Source: Rebecca billardiae RCC1528
Lineage: Eukaryota > Haptophyta
Direction of reading: 5' to 3'
Assembly: GCA_965240325.2 (NCBI GenBank)
Contig: OZ251232.1
Span: 1,984,001 to 2,048,000 of the forward strand
Length of the DNA: 64,000 bases
The notes beneath the pieces were generated by a model. It was not told the origin of the DNA. It searched no databases and worked only from the letters and a program-made list of their open reading frames with translations. The translations under genes and the position numbers were made by a program. Positions 24,430 through 37,620 of this stretch are shown here, one piece after another. The number at the start of each line of letters is the position of its first letter. Position 1 is the first letter of the stretch.

Positions 24430-26165
24430 GCTGATGGGTGCCATGGTAGCAACCAAGAGTTCAAGGTTGTCCTGCCATTGCAAACGCTTACAGTACGTGT
24501 GGTGTGCATGCCCAAGTGCCAGGCACGATGGATCAGTGTCGCTGGCGCCATGCCGCTTGCTTGGTCAAGCTGCACGTCGATCCACACGCGCATGCGCACG
24601 CGTCGGGCGAGCGCGCGAGAGACCATCTGGTTGACGCCAAGCTCAAACATGCACGCTGAGAGCTGCAGAGTTTCAGCTCATGAGGTCCGCAATCCGCATC
24701 CTCTTTGAGCACTTGCATCGCCATTGAGCTCGGGGGAGTCGCGTCCTGGCAACTCGACGCAGGCGATCGGCATCGCTCTCGACACGGGCCCAAAAGTCGG
24801 CGGCTTCGCGCCAGGATTCTCATTTCATCTCGTCATTCTCATCATTCTCATCATGCATCATTCCCGGCCCGAATTTTGTTCTTCCCGTCTAGCTCTTTCA
24901 TCGATTTTCGTCCGCGCCCCTGCCGGCGGGTGCAAAACAGTGAAAACACCCTCGCCATCACGCGCGCCGACGGCTCGCCGGCAGAGATCGCATGACGGTC
25001 ACTCGACGATCAGGCGCGCCTGGTCGCTCACCGCTGAGGGCTCGCCGTGCAATCGTGCCTGAGAGTGACCTAGGGCTGCCTGAGAGACGGATGACATGGT
25101 CAGTAGAGGGATGCCCGAATATTGGATCGAGCAGAATAGTAGGACGCGAGTTACGACTTATACTCGAGTAGATAAGATCACTGATCACCTGGGCAATCCA
25201 AGGGCGCCACCAATAGACTGCTCTCGATGCCCAGCTGCTCGACACAGCAGCTGCCCGCATCCAGGTAGACTTTCGGTGTCTCCAGCATCAGAGCCTCAGA
25301 TTCACACCAGCAATAGCTGTTCTGACCGCCGGCAAAGCAAGCAATGGCACTCTCGGCTTGATCAGGATCACTCCGATCAGTCTTACTACTAGGCTGAGAT
25401 TCCGACGACGATCCCACTAGCCGAAGACGACTGTGTGGACTACGCATGAGGAATCAATCTGCGCCAATCAGCGCGTGCCAATGCCTGCTCCCCCAGAGCA
25501 AGCAGCCAAGAAGTCTCGCATGTCACGGCTGCAAATCACTAAGTGAGCGACCAAGAACACGTTGAGCCCGAAAGTCTCACTCTGGCAGCTGCCGGATCGA
25601 TCTCCATGATGCTAGGCAGCCCTTTGAAAACCATTCCTTTACGAGAAGCATTCCTGAACGAGGCGTTGAACGAAGGTCGTCTACTGCCATTCCATTGCAT
25701 CCGCGCATTACAGCAGCAGTGAAGAAGTGGTCGCCACCGTCGCGACGAGCAGCGCCTGTGTGTGACGAACCAGCTGCCCGCCAAGGCACACATGGCGATA
25801 CTCGTCTCTCGGCAGGAGGAGAGATGCTGTAGGAGGGGACCACCGCTGTGCGGGAATCGGCACACTCCTCGGGCGTGTGGGATCATCCTGTTGTGGCCTA
25901 CCCAATCTCGCTGGGAAAGACATGATGGGCGATGGCGGCTCCGGCGACCATTTATTGCAGCAGAATCTTCCGTAAATACGGGCGAGGTACGCGAATCTTC
26001 AGAAGCCGCTAGCCGATAAACTACACTGGAACAAGGGCGGTACTGGAAGCTCCCGCAAATACGATCAGAGTACGCAGAACTTCAGAAGCCCGCTGGCCAA
26101 TAGTCGGTCGGAAGCCTTCGCAAATACAATTCAGTGTACACATCCGAACCAGAAGAGTATCAGAA
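24430..26165. other. no gene recognised
   Basis: Unique sequence with only short open frames. A small CATT/CTCAT repeat lies at about 24826-24860. Between 25990 and 26165 three short stretches resemble each other (GCAAATAC followed by AGAAGC), suggesting a decayed ~75-bp tandem repeat. Confidence 0.5.
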
Positions 26166-26169
26166 GCCT

Positions 26170-28130
26170 TCACAAGGGCGGGGCTTGACGAGAGCCTGCC
26201 GCCCTTGCCGCCACCTTCACAGTCGCAGTCGCTGACACCGAGTTCGCAGGTGCCCTCACCGACGCCCTCGCTGCAGCCCTGATCGCATCCGCCGCCCCGC
26301 TGCCACCGCAAACGTCGTCGCCACCGCCAGCGCAACCGCCCTCGCCCTGGCCGCCTACGCGGCCGCCTCCGAGCCCGTCGCCCGAGCCCGATTCAGGCCG
26401 CGCCGCCCTCGCCACTGCCGCCACCACTGCTGCCCGTGGCGTCGCCAACCTCGTCGCAATCTCTGCTGCTGCCACCCTCGTCGTTCTTGCCACCACCTCC
26501 GTCGCTCTCGCCCTCGTCAGGCCGCACTTTTGCTATGCTACCACCGAGCCCGCCGCAGCAGCTGCCGCGCCGCCGCACCAACACCGCCGCCCAGGCTGCC
26601 GCCCTTCCCGCCGCCTCGGCGACCGCTGGCCGCGGCGACGCTCTCGCCACAACCTCAATGACTGCCGCCCCCGTCGCTGCCACCCTCGCCACCTCGCCAG
26701 CGCCAGCGCCCCCGCCCTCGTCCTCGCAAGCGTTGCCGGGCCTGCCACCGCAGCTGCCGGGCCACAACCACCGTCGCCCAGGCCGCTGCCCTCACCGCCG
26801 CTGCCGCATCCGCTGACTGCACCGCTGCCGCCCTCGCCGCCAATTCAGTCGCCACCCCCATCACCGCCCTAACCACCGCCAGCCTCGCCGCGCTCGCCCT
26901 CGCCAGCGCCGCCTACGACGCTGCCGCCGAGCCCGCCACCCGAGCTGCCGCCGCCGCCGCCGCTGCCGCCGCCGCAGCCTAGGCCGCCGCCCTCGCCGCC
27001 GCCGCCGCGTCCGCGGGCCGTGCCGCCCCCGCCCTCGCCACTGCCTTGGGTGCCACCGCCCTCGCCGCCCTCACTGCCGCCAGCGTTGCCGCGCTCCCCA
27101 GCGCCGCCTATGCAGGCCGGGCCCGCCACCCCAGCTGCCGCCGGAGCAGCAGCTGGCGTCGCCCAGGCCGCCGCCCTCGCCGCCGCCGCCGCGCCCGCTT
27201 GCCGCGCCGCCGACGCAACCCCCACCGCCTCCGTTGCCGCCGCCCTCGCCGCCCTCACCGCCGCCAGCGTTGCCGCGCTCGCCCTCGCCAGCGCCGCCTA
27301 CGCCGCCGCCGCCGAGCCCGCCACCCCAGCTGCAGCCGCCGCCGCCGCCGCTGCCGCAGCCACAACCCAGGCCGCCGCCCTCGCCGCCGCCGCCGCGTCT
27401 GCGGGCCGTGCCGCCGCAGCCCTCGCCACTGCCTCGGGTGCCACCGCCCTCGCCGCCCTCACTGCCGCCCTCACTGCCGCCAGCGTTGCCGCGCTCCCCA
27501 GCGCCGCCTATGCAGGCTGGGCCCGCCACCCCAGCTGCCGCCGGAGCAGCAGCTGGCGTCGCCCAGGCCGCCGCCCTCGCCGCCGCCGCCGCGCCCGCTT
27601 GCCGCGCCGCCGACGCCACCGCCACCGCCTCCGTTGCCGCCGCCCTCGCCGCCCTCACCGCCGCCAGCGTTGCCGCGCTCGCCCTCGCCCGCGCCGCCTA
27701 CGCCGCCGCCGCCGAGCCCGCCACCCCAGCTGCAGCCGCCGGCGCCATCGCCGCCCAGGCCGCTGCCCTCGTCACCGTCGCCGCCCCCGCCTCCACTGCC
27801 CTTGGGTGGCGCCGCCGCCCTCGTCGCAGTCTCAGTTGGTGCCGCCCTCACCGCACTCGCTACCGCCTCCTTCGCTCTCGCCCTTGTCAGCGCCACCCTC
27901 TCGCTGCCGCCGAGCCTGCCGCCGCAGCTGCCGCCACCGCCGCCACCGCCGCCCGGGCCGCCACCCTCGCAGCCGCCGCCGCGTCCTCTGGCCGCGTTGC
28001 CGCCGCCCTCGAAGCCGCATCCGTCACCGTCACTCTCGCTGCCATCACCGCCGCCAGCACTGCCGCCCTCGCCGCTGCCCTAGCTGCCGCCCTCGCCGCG
28101 TACACCGCTGCCTCCGTCACCTCCGCCCTC
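26170..28130 (+). repeat. Pro/Ala/Ser-rich low-complexity region, possible PPSPPPP-type coding sequence
   Basis: Dense GCC/CCG/CTC sequence. A unit of about 400 bp is repeated: TATGCAGGCCGGG at 27110 and TATGCAGGCTGGG at 27510, with matching flanks. The plus frame 27046-28083 reads as PPSPPPP-like runs, then a hydrophobic Ala/Val/Leu stretch, then more proline runs. This recalls hydroxyproline-rich cell-wall proteins of algae. Two other plus frames are also open and the indel between copies shifts frame. I cannot tell a decayed gene from a GCC satellite. Confidence 0.4.
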
Positions 28131-28394
28131 TTTGTCGTCGCTGCCGGTCCCGGCTTCCTGTCTGCCACAGCCTGGTGTGGTGTGCACGCCGCGTGCTTCC
28201 AGCTCTCGCAGATGTGGATGGCAGTCACAATTGGGCCTACCGTACGATGCCTGCAAACGCACCCCTGAGCCAGGTGCCGCGTCGAGAAGGGCGTGGCAGC
28301 CACGCCACCCCACAGGCGGGCCGCCATCGTGGCCGCCATCGTGGCCACCGGTCGCCAGCTGGGCGTCCGGACTTGCTACTTAGAAGATATGGCC

Positions 28395-28472
28395 CAATAA
28401 GGGAAGTGACCTCTGGGGCCTCACTTTCGTGCGCACAGTGGAAGTGACCCCACAGCGGTCACTTCCCTATTG
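28395..28472. repeat. 78-bp imperfect palindrome
   Basis: CAATAAGGGAAGTGACC at the left is answered by GGTCACTTCCCTATTG at the right. The interior also pairs, with GAAGTGAC and GTGCGCAC motifs. It lies 18 bp beyond the right arm of the 9.3-kb segment. It may be a miniature foldback element. Confidence 0.7.
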
Positions 28473-28494
28473 CGTCCTGCGCCCAACTGGGCTG

Positions 28495-30471
28495 TCTGAG
28501 GATAGCGCACCAGCAAAATCCCTTGACCGTCATCCGGATTTCACGGAGGCCGCGTTCGGAGGCTGAAACGCGCCATGGCGCGGCCCATCCTCGCACGACC
28601 GCTCTCGCGAGATCGCGACCGTGCGACCTGCGCCGCGGCGCTCGACGCGCTCTTTCTGCTCGGAGGCCGCGAGGGCCCCCAGGTGCGCCAGATCGCGAGC
28701 GCGCACCTTCCTCCTCGCCGCGCTCGCCGAGCACGAGCCGATCTGCAGCAGATGTGCAAGGAGCCGCATTGGCCGTGCTCGCGCGCGCGCGGCACGGGCG
28801 ACACAAAATATTTGTATCGGGACCTTTGCACGCATTCCATTCTTTGATGGTGGTACCCTTGAGCCCCGGACTAGGTCCCGATAAACGCTTTCGCTCTTCG
28901 CCGCTGCGCGCGCGCGCAAAGGAGCACTGCAAAGGCAGTGCACAGGCAGATGCAGTGAGCATTTCTGCTCCTGGGCGGCCTCCATGACCTCGAGCGTGGT
29001 GACGAGCGCGTCGGTGACCACCACGTGGTCCACCTTGGTGGCGCCGGACAGTCCGGCCGACCCTCGCCGGACTCCACCCTTGCCGCGCGCTGACTGTTTG
29101 CCGGTCGTGCAGCTGCGCCGCCAACCGCTCGGCGCGAGCGGCGAGCGGCCACATGGTGACACAAGATGGTCGAAGACGTGGCAGCGCGGTGGTGCGTGCG
29201 ATTGGGGGACCCCATCTGAGCTACGACACGGGCGCGCGCGCTCGTCCGTGCTCATCACGGTGGCGGACGCGCGCGCCGCGCGCTCGTCGGCTGTGCAACG
29301 ATGACCGTTAGGCAGCTTTTGGGTGTCTGCTGCGGCCACAGCTCGCCGGCACGGGCCCTATGGTGGCAGCGAGTGGTACGCGGCGTTGTACTAGGTCCGT
29401 GCGCGCCACGCACGACGCTCGGCAGGCTCGCCCTCGGACCATTGGCTGAGCCCTACTCGCCGCGCGCGCCGCGCGCAGCAGCCGCTCGGCAGCTGCTTCG
29501 GGCGCGAAGCGCGCCCCGCGCGCTGCACGTGGGCGCGACGAGGTGGTGCAGCGAGCATGCGCGAGAGTGTGCGCGTGATGGGCACCACCATCACGATACT
29601 TGCCATGCACATCTGCCTCTCGCCACGCCTTCGACACGATAGCTGCGACTGCTGCTCGGAGGTGCGCTCGAGCGCTCGCGCGCGTTTGAATCTGGGCTCG
29701 GCGGTGATCGCGTGGACGAGGGGCAGCGCGGTGCACGGTGGCGGAGCGCGTGCGGAGCGCAGCCTCCACCTCATGCACGCTCCATCCAGACACATCGCGC
29801 ATGCTCGCGCGGCCTCCTCGGTCCATCACGTGCGCGTGCGCGCGCGAGCAGGTGTGCATTCGCCGGGCGCGTTCACGGCGCGCCGCGTTGGCGCGCGCGC
29901 ACCGATACCCGTGCGCAGCTCGACGAGCGAGCGCGGTGTGTTTCGACGCGTATGGGGAGGCTCGAATTTACGCGCGCGCACGCGCCGGCCCTCGCCGCCC
30001 CTTCGCTCGCCCACGCCTCATCTGTGCGCTTGGCGTTTGCAGGCAGCTGCTCATCCTTTCCAACACTTGCACAAACGAGCAGATGGGTCTGCGCGAGGTC
30101 GATTGGTGCGTCAGATATTCGGCAACGACCAGCCCCGCTCGTGTGCCGCCGCTCGTGCTACTCTTGACGACCACCTCTGGCTCGGTCGCGCGCACGAGGC
30201 TGCTCGCGGCCCCAATCGTGCCGTGTACCGTCAAGCTGTACCGTGCGCAGCGAGGCGCACTCAGGCGTCGGCATGGGCTCGCATGCGAGGGCCCAACAGT
30301 GCGACGCGTCGATGGAGCATGCTCCGGATACGCTTCGGCGCACTTCCCGACGCGCACGAGCCGCTCGAAGGCGCGGAAGGGCGTCCAAAGGGGGCATCCG
30401 CCATTTTGCGCCACTTCGGCCCGGATGACGGTCAAGGGATTTAGCTGGTGCGCTATCCTCAGAAAAGTTTA
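28495..30471. mobile_element. about 1.96-kb TIR element, copy 1
   Basis: The arms at 28495-28537 and 30421-30463 are inverted repeats of 43 bp with one mismatch (left TCTGAGGATAGCGCACCAGC). The right end continues to AGTTTAA. The left outer bases of the family are missing or diverged here. It aligns with copy 2 along its length apart from one short variable patch. Open frames exist on both strands in both copies (for example 29557-30444 plus, 28530-29339 minus), but no transposase motif was recognised. TTAA at the right edge recalls piggyBac-type targets, although the TIR lacks the usual C-rich start. Confidence 0.8.
28815..28883. repeat. variable hairpin patch in TIR-element copy 1
   Basis: Inverted arms TATCGGGACCT and AGGTCCCGATA flank about 47 bp. 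The corresponding place in copy 2 (31261-31335) carries a different hairpin. Confidence 0.65.
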
Positions 30472-30489
30472 ATCATATATATGATTAAA

Positions 30490-30822
30490 CAGCTTGCTGA
30501 CTCTGACGCCTGCCCGTTGCATACCACGTCGTTAATATATTTAACGACGTGGCAGCATCGGACAAGCGTCAGGCTCAGAGTGCAACAGACACATAGAATG
30601 CGTCCGCGCCTTCCGTCCAGGTCAGACAGTGCGCCACCCGCAGCCCTGCCCCCCTACGGGAGCGGGGCCGGGATGGAGCACCGCCTCGGCCTGGGGCACG
30701 CGGCGGCGACGGCAGATGCCGCCGCGGCCGAGCGCCTTCCGGAGCACTTGGATGAGGGTGAGGTCGTTAATATATATTAACGACGTGGTATGCAACGGGC
30801 AGGCGTCAGAGTCAGCAAGCTG
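30490..30822. mobile_element. 333-bp element with perfect 51-bp inverted arms
   Basis: Arms 30490-30540 and 30772-30822 are perfect reverse complements (left begins CAGCTTGCTGACTCTGACGC). Each inner end lies in an AT palindrome around TTAA (CGTTAATATATTTAACG at the left; GTCGTTAATATATATTAACGAC at the right). A further perfect palindrome at about 30467-30490 joins this element to the preceding one. Part of the arm recurs at 33067-33086. Confidence 0.85.
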
Positions 30823-30935
30823 TAGCAGCAGATCGAGCAGCAGAGACAAACACCAGGATCAGCGCTCCTCGCCGTCGTCCCCCCCCTCATAGTCGCCCAT
30901 CACTCCATCGCCGAGCGGAAGCTCGACGCACCGAT

Positions 30936-33212
<2,277 letters not shown>

Positions 33213-33480
33213 CAAAGGAATTATCCCGCTCTACCATGCACACACTGGTGAGCCTTGATTAATTGCACTCCTTCGTAGCTGATGAACTTATTCATGAAGC
33301 AGCTCATTCATTATTGGAACATTATCTACTAATTCCTGAACCACCAATGTGGAGATCAACACCACACTGGATGAAGTGTTCAATTCTTAATTTGTCTTCG
33401 ACACTATTCAGTTTGGCTCGTATGCATAACACAATCACAGTGAACAAAAACGGGATTATCGTCACCGTAACCTGTCCGAT
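33213..33480. other. AT-rich island without recognised gene
   Basis: Base composition drops visibly to AT-rich between the microsatellite and the copia remnant. A plus frame (33263-33631) and the tail of a minus frame cross it, but neither shows a known motif. It may be foreign or the flank of an older insertion. Confidence 0.55.
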
Positions 33481-33589
33481 GCGAGCCGATTTTCGGGGAA
33501 TTTCTCGCGCGGGCCGCACGAGCGCACAGAAGACGCTACGGTGGTCGCGCAGGCGCCTGGCGAGTGCCCAGGGCATGGGACTGCAACAC

Positions 33590-36500
33590 CCCACCCAGCC
33601 GTTGCCGATCTGGACGCCGTCGCGCGCGTAGCCCGCGTGCCAGCCGATGATGCCGCGCGACTTGAGCTTGTAGCCGCCGGGGCCGACAGCGGAGTGGTCG
33701 TACACGATCGCCTTGCAGCCAAAGGGGCGGAGGTGCGCGATGTCGGGCTTGTAGCCGTAGAACTTCTCGATGGGCGTCTTGCCGTCGCGCTTGGCGAGGT
33801 GGTTGCGGTGGTACGCCGCCACGAGCATCGCCTCCGGCCAGTACTTGTGCGCGACGCCCGACTGCAGGAGCATCGCGCGCGCGTCCGCAACGAGTGTGCC
33901 CCACTTGCGCTCGGCGATCGGGTTCTGCTGCGGCGTGTGCGGCGCCGAGGTGACGTTGATGAGGATGCCGAACTCGTCGAGCACGTCCTGCCACTCCTGG
34001 GAGTTGAGCTCGCCGGCTCCGTCCGGATGGAAATGCCCGTCCGCCATCGAGGTGCCGAGCGAGATCGAGAGCAGCGACATCGCTCCAACATCACGAATGT
34101 ACTACCGGAGCAGCTGAGGCGCGAGGTCGCGCGTGCGGCACGTGTAGATGCGCGTGTAGTCCGAGTGGTCGTCGATGAAGCTGAGCGCGTAGATGTCCGC
34201 CAGCGGCGTGCCGTCGGCCGTGTGCGGCACGCCCTTGCGGTACGGGCCGAAGAAGTCGACGTGCACGATCTCGAGCCGCCGCGTCGCGCGCGCCATCTTG
34301 CCCGGGAATGGGAGCAACTTGATCTTGGAGACCGCGCAGATGTCGCAGTCGATCGCGTCGGGCTTCGAGGCGCCCATGCCGGTGGCGGCGTGCTTCGTGC
34401 GCAAGATCGCCTCCATGTTGGCGTGCCCGAAGCGGCGATGCCAGGTGTCGCGCCACGCGTCCGTCAGCTTGCCGCCGTCGCGCGAGTCGGCGCCGCGCCC
34501 GCGGTCGGGATCAGCTCGCGCGCCGTCCGAGTTGAGGTTTGAGTCGTCGAGGGCGCCGGGCTGCGAGTCCGCGGCGTCGGTCTGGCCGTTTAAAGCAGCA
34601 GCGCGAGCGTCGCAGTCGCCGACGCCGTCGTCGCCGGAGCGCGTCGCCGTCTCATCGGCGAGGGAATTGGCGCCCCCCGAGCGGTGGTTGGCCTCCTTGA
34701 TGATGGAGTGCGACAGTCTGGTGCCGCCATCAGAGCGAGATGAGGAATCAGAAAGTGAGATGGCAGAAGCTTCCGGCCCAGAAAGTGAGCACAAAGTTGA
34801 TAAGGACGATGGAGGCCGAGAGACCGAGAGGGCGAGGAGGTTGAGCCGATGGGGCTGGGCGCGCCACGGCACGCGGTACGGGAAATCGACGGTGAGCTTG
34901 TAGTCCTCGTTGAAGTGGATGCAGCCGACGTCGTCGACAAAGCTGATGGGGACGCCGGCGCGAGCGAGAGCGTGCACACTCAGGAGTGGATCGCTGAGTG
35001 CCGGTACGAGGAGTACATCGTGAAGGTTGGCGTCGAACGGCTTGCCGCCGTCGTCGAGCATGTAGGCCTTGATGGTGCCGCGGGCGACGGCGAACATGTA
35101 CTCGTCGTCGGCCACCTTGACCGAGAGGGGCTTGTCCTCCGGGAAGTAGCGCAGGTTGAACATGAGCGACGAGTCGCCGATCATGACGTCCGAGGCGCCC
35201 GAATCGAGGAAGAAGTGGAGGTCAAGGTCCGAGGTCGGGTCCTTCGCCTCGGCGCGTGAGGCCGTCGTGGCGTGCGCGGTTGCCGCTGAAGCCGCGGCGT
35301 CGGGCGGCGTGCCGCCGTACTCCGAGGACTTGATGGTCGTCTCGGAGCCCTTCAGGTTGGACGCGCCGCCGGCCGTCTCGGTCGCGACCTTGCCCTTGGC
35401 GTCGGCCGAATGGACGAGAACATGAAGCGGCGGGATGGGCGCGCGCAGGAGGTACGACTTCTTGTTCGCCTTGACGGTGCGGTGCATCTCGGAGTGCACG
35501 AAGGCCAGCTGCTCGTGCGCGGACGCGACGGTGCCGATCGTCTCGATCATCGGGTGCGAGCCGTCGAGAAACTTCGCGTGCAGCTTGACCGCGGACTGAA
35601 TCTCCTCGACCGTCCGGTCGTCGTCGGGTAGAGTGCTCTTGCCGTCCTCGATGGCGATGCCGCGGCTGAGGCGGAAAAAGTCGCACATGAGGCCGTGGTT
35701 GCCGAAGTGGTCGGCGTCGCGGCAGGCAAAGGAGCAGTACACGGCCGCGTTGCACCCGCCGCACATGTAGTTGCCGGTGTCGTGGCAGCCCTCGCGCTGG
35801 CAGTAGTAGTGCGGGCGCGGGCCCTTGGCCACATAGGGCTCCGGCATCAGCGCGGTCGGCCGCGGCGTGATCTCCGAGCAGATGATGTCGGCCTCGGAGA
35901 GCGGGTTGGCGCTGGAGTTGGCGTAGTACACGCCGGGCGGGCTGGTCTCCGCCGTGGTGAAGTCGGGCTCCTCCTCCGAGACGATGGCCATGCGCGCGCC
36001 GCTTGCCGATCTGGGCACGCCGCGCGTCGACTTGGCCTTGAGATCGAAGGTCACGGCCTGCGTCTCGGCGGCGCGCGGCTCCTTGTGGATCGCCTTGTCC
36101 GAGTGCTGGCGGGGGTGGGGGCGCTCGCGCTGCGGGCACTGGTGGCGCCAATGGCCGTGCTCGCCGCAGGTGGGGCACGGACTCGACGGGACGGCGGGGC
36201 GCTCGCCGCCGCCGCGGTGAGGGCGCGCCGCGCCGCGCGGCGGCGGGTTGGGGCGGTGCTGCTGCCCGCCGGTCGGGCGCGCGGGCGCGCGCGCCGCCAT
36301 GGCCGCGCTGGCCGGCCTGGCGAGGTTCGCCGAGGCGGCCGCCGACTTGATCGAGGTTACGTACTTCTCGAATGACTCCGACTCGATCGAGCCGGCCTCG
36401 GTGAGCGCGACGAGCTGCGGGTAGCGCAGCTGAGTGAGATGAAGCGCGAGCACGAGCTTCAGAATGTCGTCGCTCATGTCGAGGTGAATGAACGCGTTGA

Positions 36501-37377
36501 AGGTCTGCTCGAAGTTGGCGATCCAGTCGTCGACGTTGGCGTGCGTGCTGAGCGGCTTGAGCGAGAGGAGCTCGGTCAGCTTGAGCCGCCCGGTCGTCAA
36601 TGGCGAGCGCCGCAAGTTGACGACGAGGTAGTTGTGGACGTCCGCGAAGGTCGGGCGGAATGAGGTCGTCGCATGAACGGAGTCAATGAGCGACGCGGAC
36701 ATCGACTCGGCGAAGAGGGTCTTCATGAGAATGGCCGAGACGTTGATGAAGACGTACCCGTGATGGGCCTTGAGGCGGAGCGATACCGCCTTGACGCGCA
36801 GCTCGAGCTGCTGGAGCTCGTCCTCCACATCGCCTGCGATGGAGGGGCTGGAAGAGGGGGCGCGACTGGCTGTGAGTTCGCGCGGGCGCGCGGACGCGCC
36901 GTCGTCATGCTCCTCCTCCGAGTCGTCATCGGAGGTAGAGAGCGGGGAGTACGCGTGCGGAGTGATCGGTTCCGGGGCGTACATCTTGGGCGTGCCGATG
37001 GCGGACACGCCGTCTCCGAAGCTCATGCCGCGGCGCGCGCGCGGGCCGAGAGGCGTCACGAGCGTCGCCTGCTCAGCAAGCTCGGTCTCGACGTGGAGCT
37101 GGGCGATGCGGTCGAGAGACTCGTCCTGAGTGAGCGCGCGGGAGAGCGGGTCCTTGGGGTCCTCAAACAGCAAAGCTTCGACGGAAGCCCCCTTGAGCTT
37201 GAGGATCGACTTGAGCGCGCGCGAGTCCGACTGCACTTGTGCAATCGCGTGCCCGAGCTCCCTTTTGACTGCGCGCGCGGTCAAATCCGAGTGGGAGCTC
37301 AGGGTCTTCTTCTTGGGATCCTTCTGGTGCCTTGCGGAGGCCATGCCGTAAGCAATCGAGTCGCTCGCCGATACCAT
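33590..37377 (-). pseudogene. copia Gag-Pol polyprotein remnant with MYND finger
   Basis: One minus-strand frame from 37377 carries, in order: a gag region with a UBN2-like core (about residues 220-350); a CCHC zinc knuckle CPTCGEHGHWRHQC (about 400); a MYND-type zinc finger with C-x4-C and CNAAVYCSFAC (about 522-562); the protease signature LDSGAS (about 722); a GAG-pre-integrase motif WHRRFGHAN (about 976); and the first integrase Asp in HVDFFGP (about 1038). A TAG at 34102-34104 stops it. The same frame continues beyond the TAG with the second Asp (PDGAGEL) and the Glu (PQQNPIAERKW), then FGCKAIVYD, and loses homology near 33590. True translation may start at the second Met (MASARHQK), just after the primer site. 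A MYND finger inside gag-pol is unusual to me. The element cannot be autonomous. Confidence 0.85.
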
Positions 37378-37534
37378 GAGAGACTTAGGAGACTCGAAAC
37401 GAAGCAGGTGGCTCGCTGCAGCTGGCAGTGTCGACCAGCCCCCGCAAGGTACTGAAGGATACTCCTGTCTGAGCAGGCAAGCTGGCTCTGGCGGCCGGGG
37501 CTCGCCCCGAACTGGTTTGGGGTCGAGACCAACA
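37377..37534 (-). repeat. candidate 5' LTR of the copia element
   Basis: On the minus strand it begins TGTTGGTCTCGACCCC and ends TCTCTCA. It is followed at once by TGGTATC, as in copia elements primed by initiator-Met tRNA. At about 158 bp it would be short. There is no partner LTR, so this is an inference. Confidence 0.35.
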
Positions 37535-37620
37535 CGTCAAGTGGAAGCGCTGCTCCATAGGTATCTCCCACCTTTCAGGCTGGGGACCTGTGGAACACAT
37601 ACGGAAGCGGTAATTAGCAA

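Larger units (their letters stand above)
19046..28376. mobile_element. 9.3-kb segment bounded by ~50-bp terminal inverted repeats
   Basis: Left arm 19046-19095 begins GCAAAGTCCGGACGCCCAGC. Right arm 28328-28376 is its reverse complement with one base missing. Both arms abut TA (19044-19045 and 28377-28378). This could be a large non-autonomous TIR element or two short elements in opposite orientation. The inside holds a satellite, microsatellites and low-complexity sequence, and no recognisable transposase. The inverted arms are certain; the one-element interpretation is not. Confidence 0.55.
33590..37534 (-). mobile_element. Ty1/copia-type LTR retrotransposon, 3'-truncated
   Basis: Read on the minus strand: a possible short 5' LTR (37534 down to 37377, TGTTGG start and TCTCA end), a primer-binding-like TGGTATC directly after it, then gag, protease and integrase in copia order. 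Homology stops in the integrase C-terminal region near 33590. Reverse transcriptase, RNase H and the 3' LTR are absent. The LTR call rests only on terminal dinucleotides and position, as no second LTR is available for comparison. Confidence 0.8.

Noticed and set aside
33541-34542. Plus-strand frame of 333 codons
   Set aside because: Antisense of the copia integrase region, Arg/Val-rich shadow.
35222-36178. Minus-strand frame of 318 codons, Arg/Pro-rich
   Set aside because: Out-of-frame shadow of the copia gag-protease frame.
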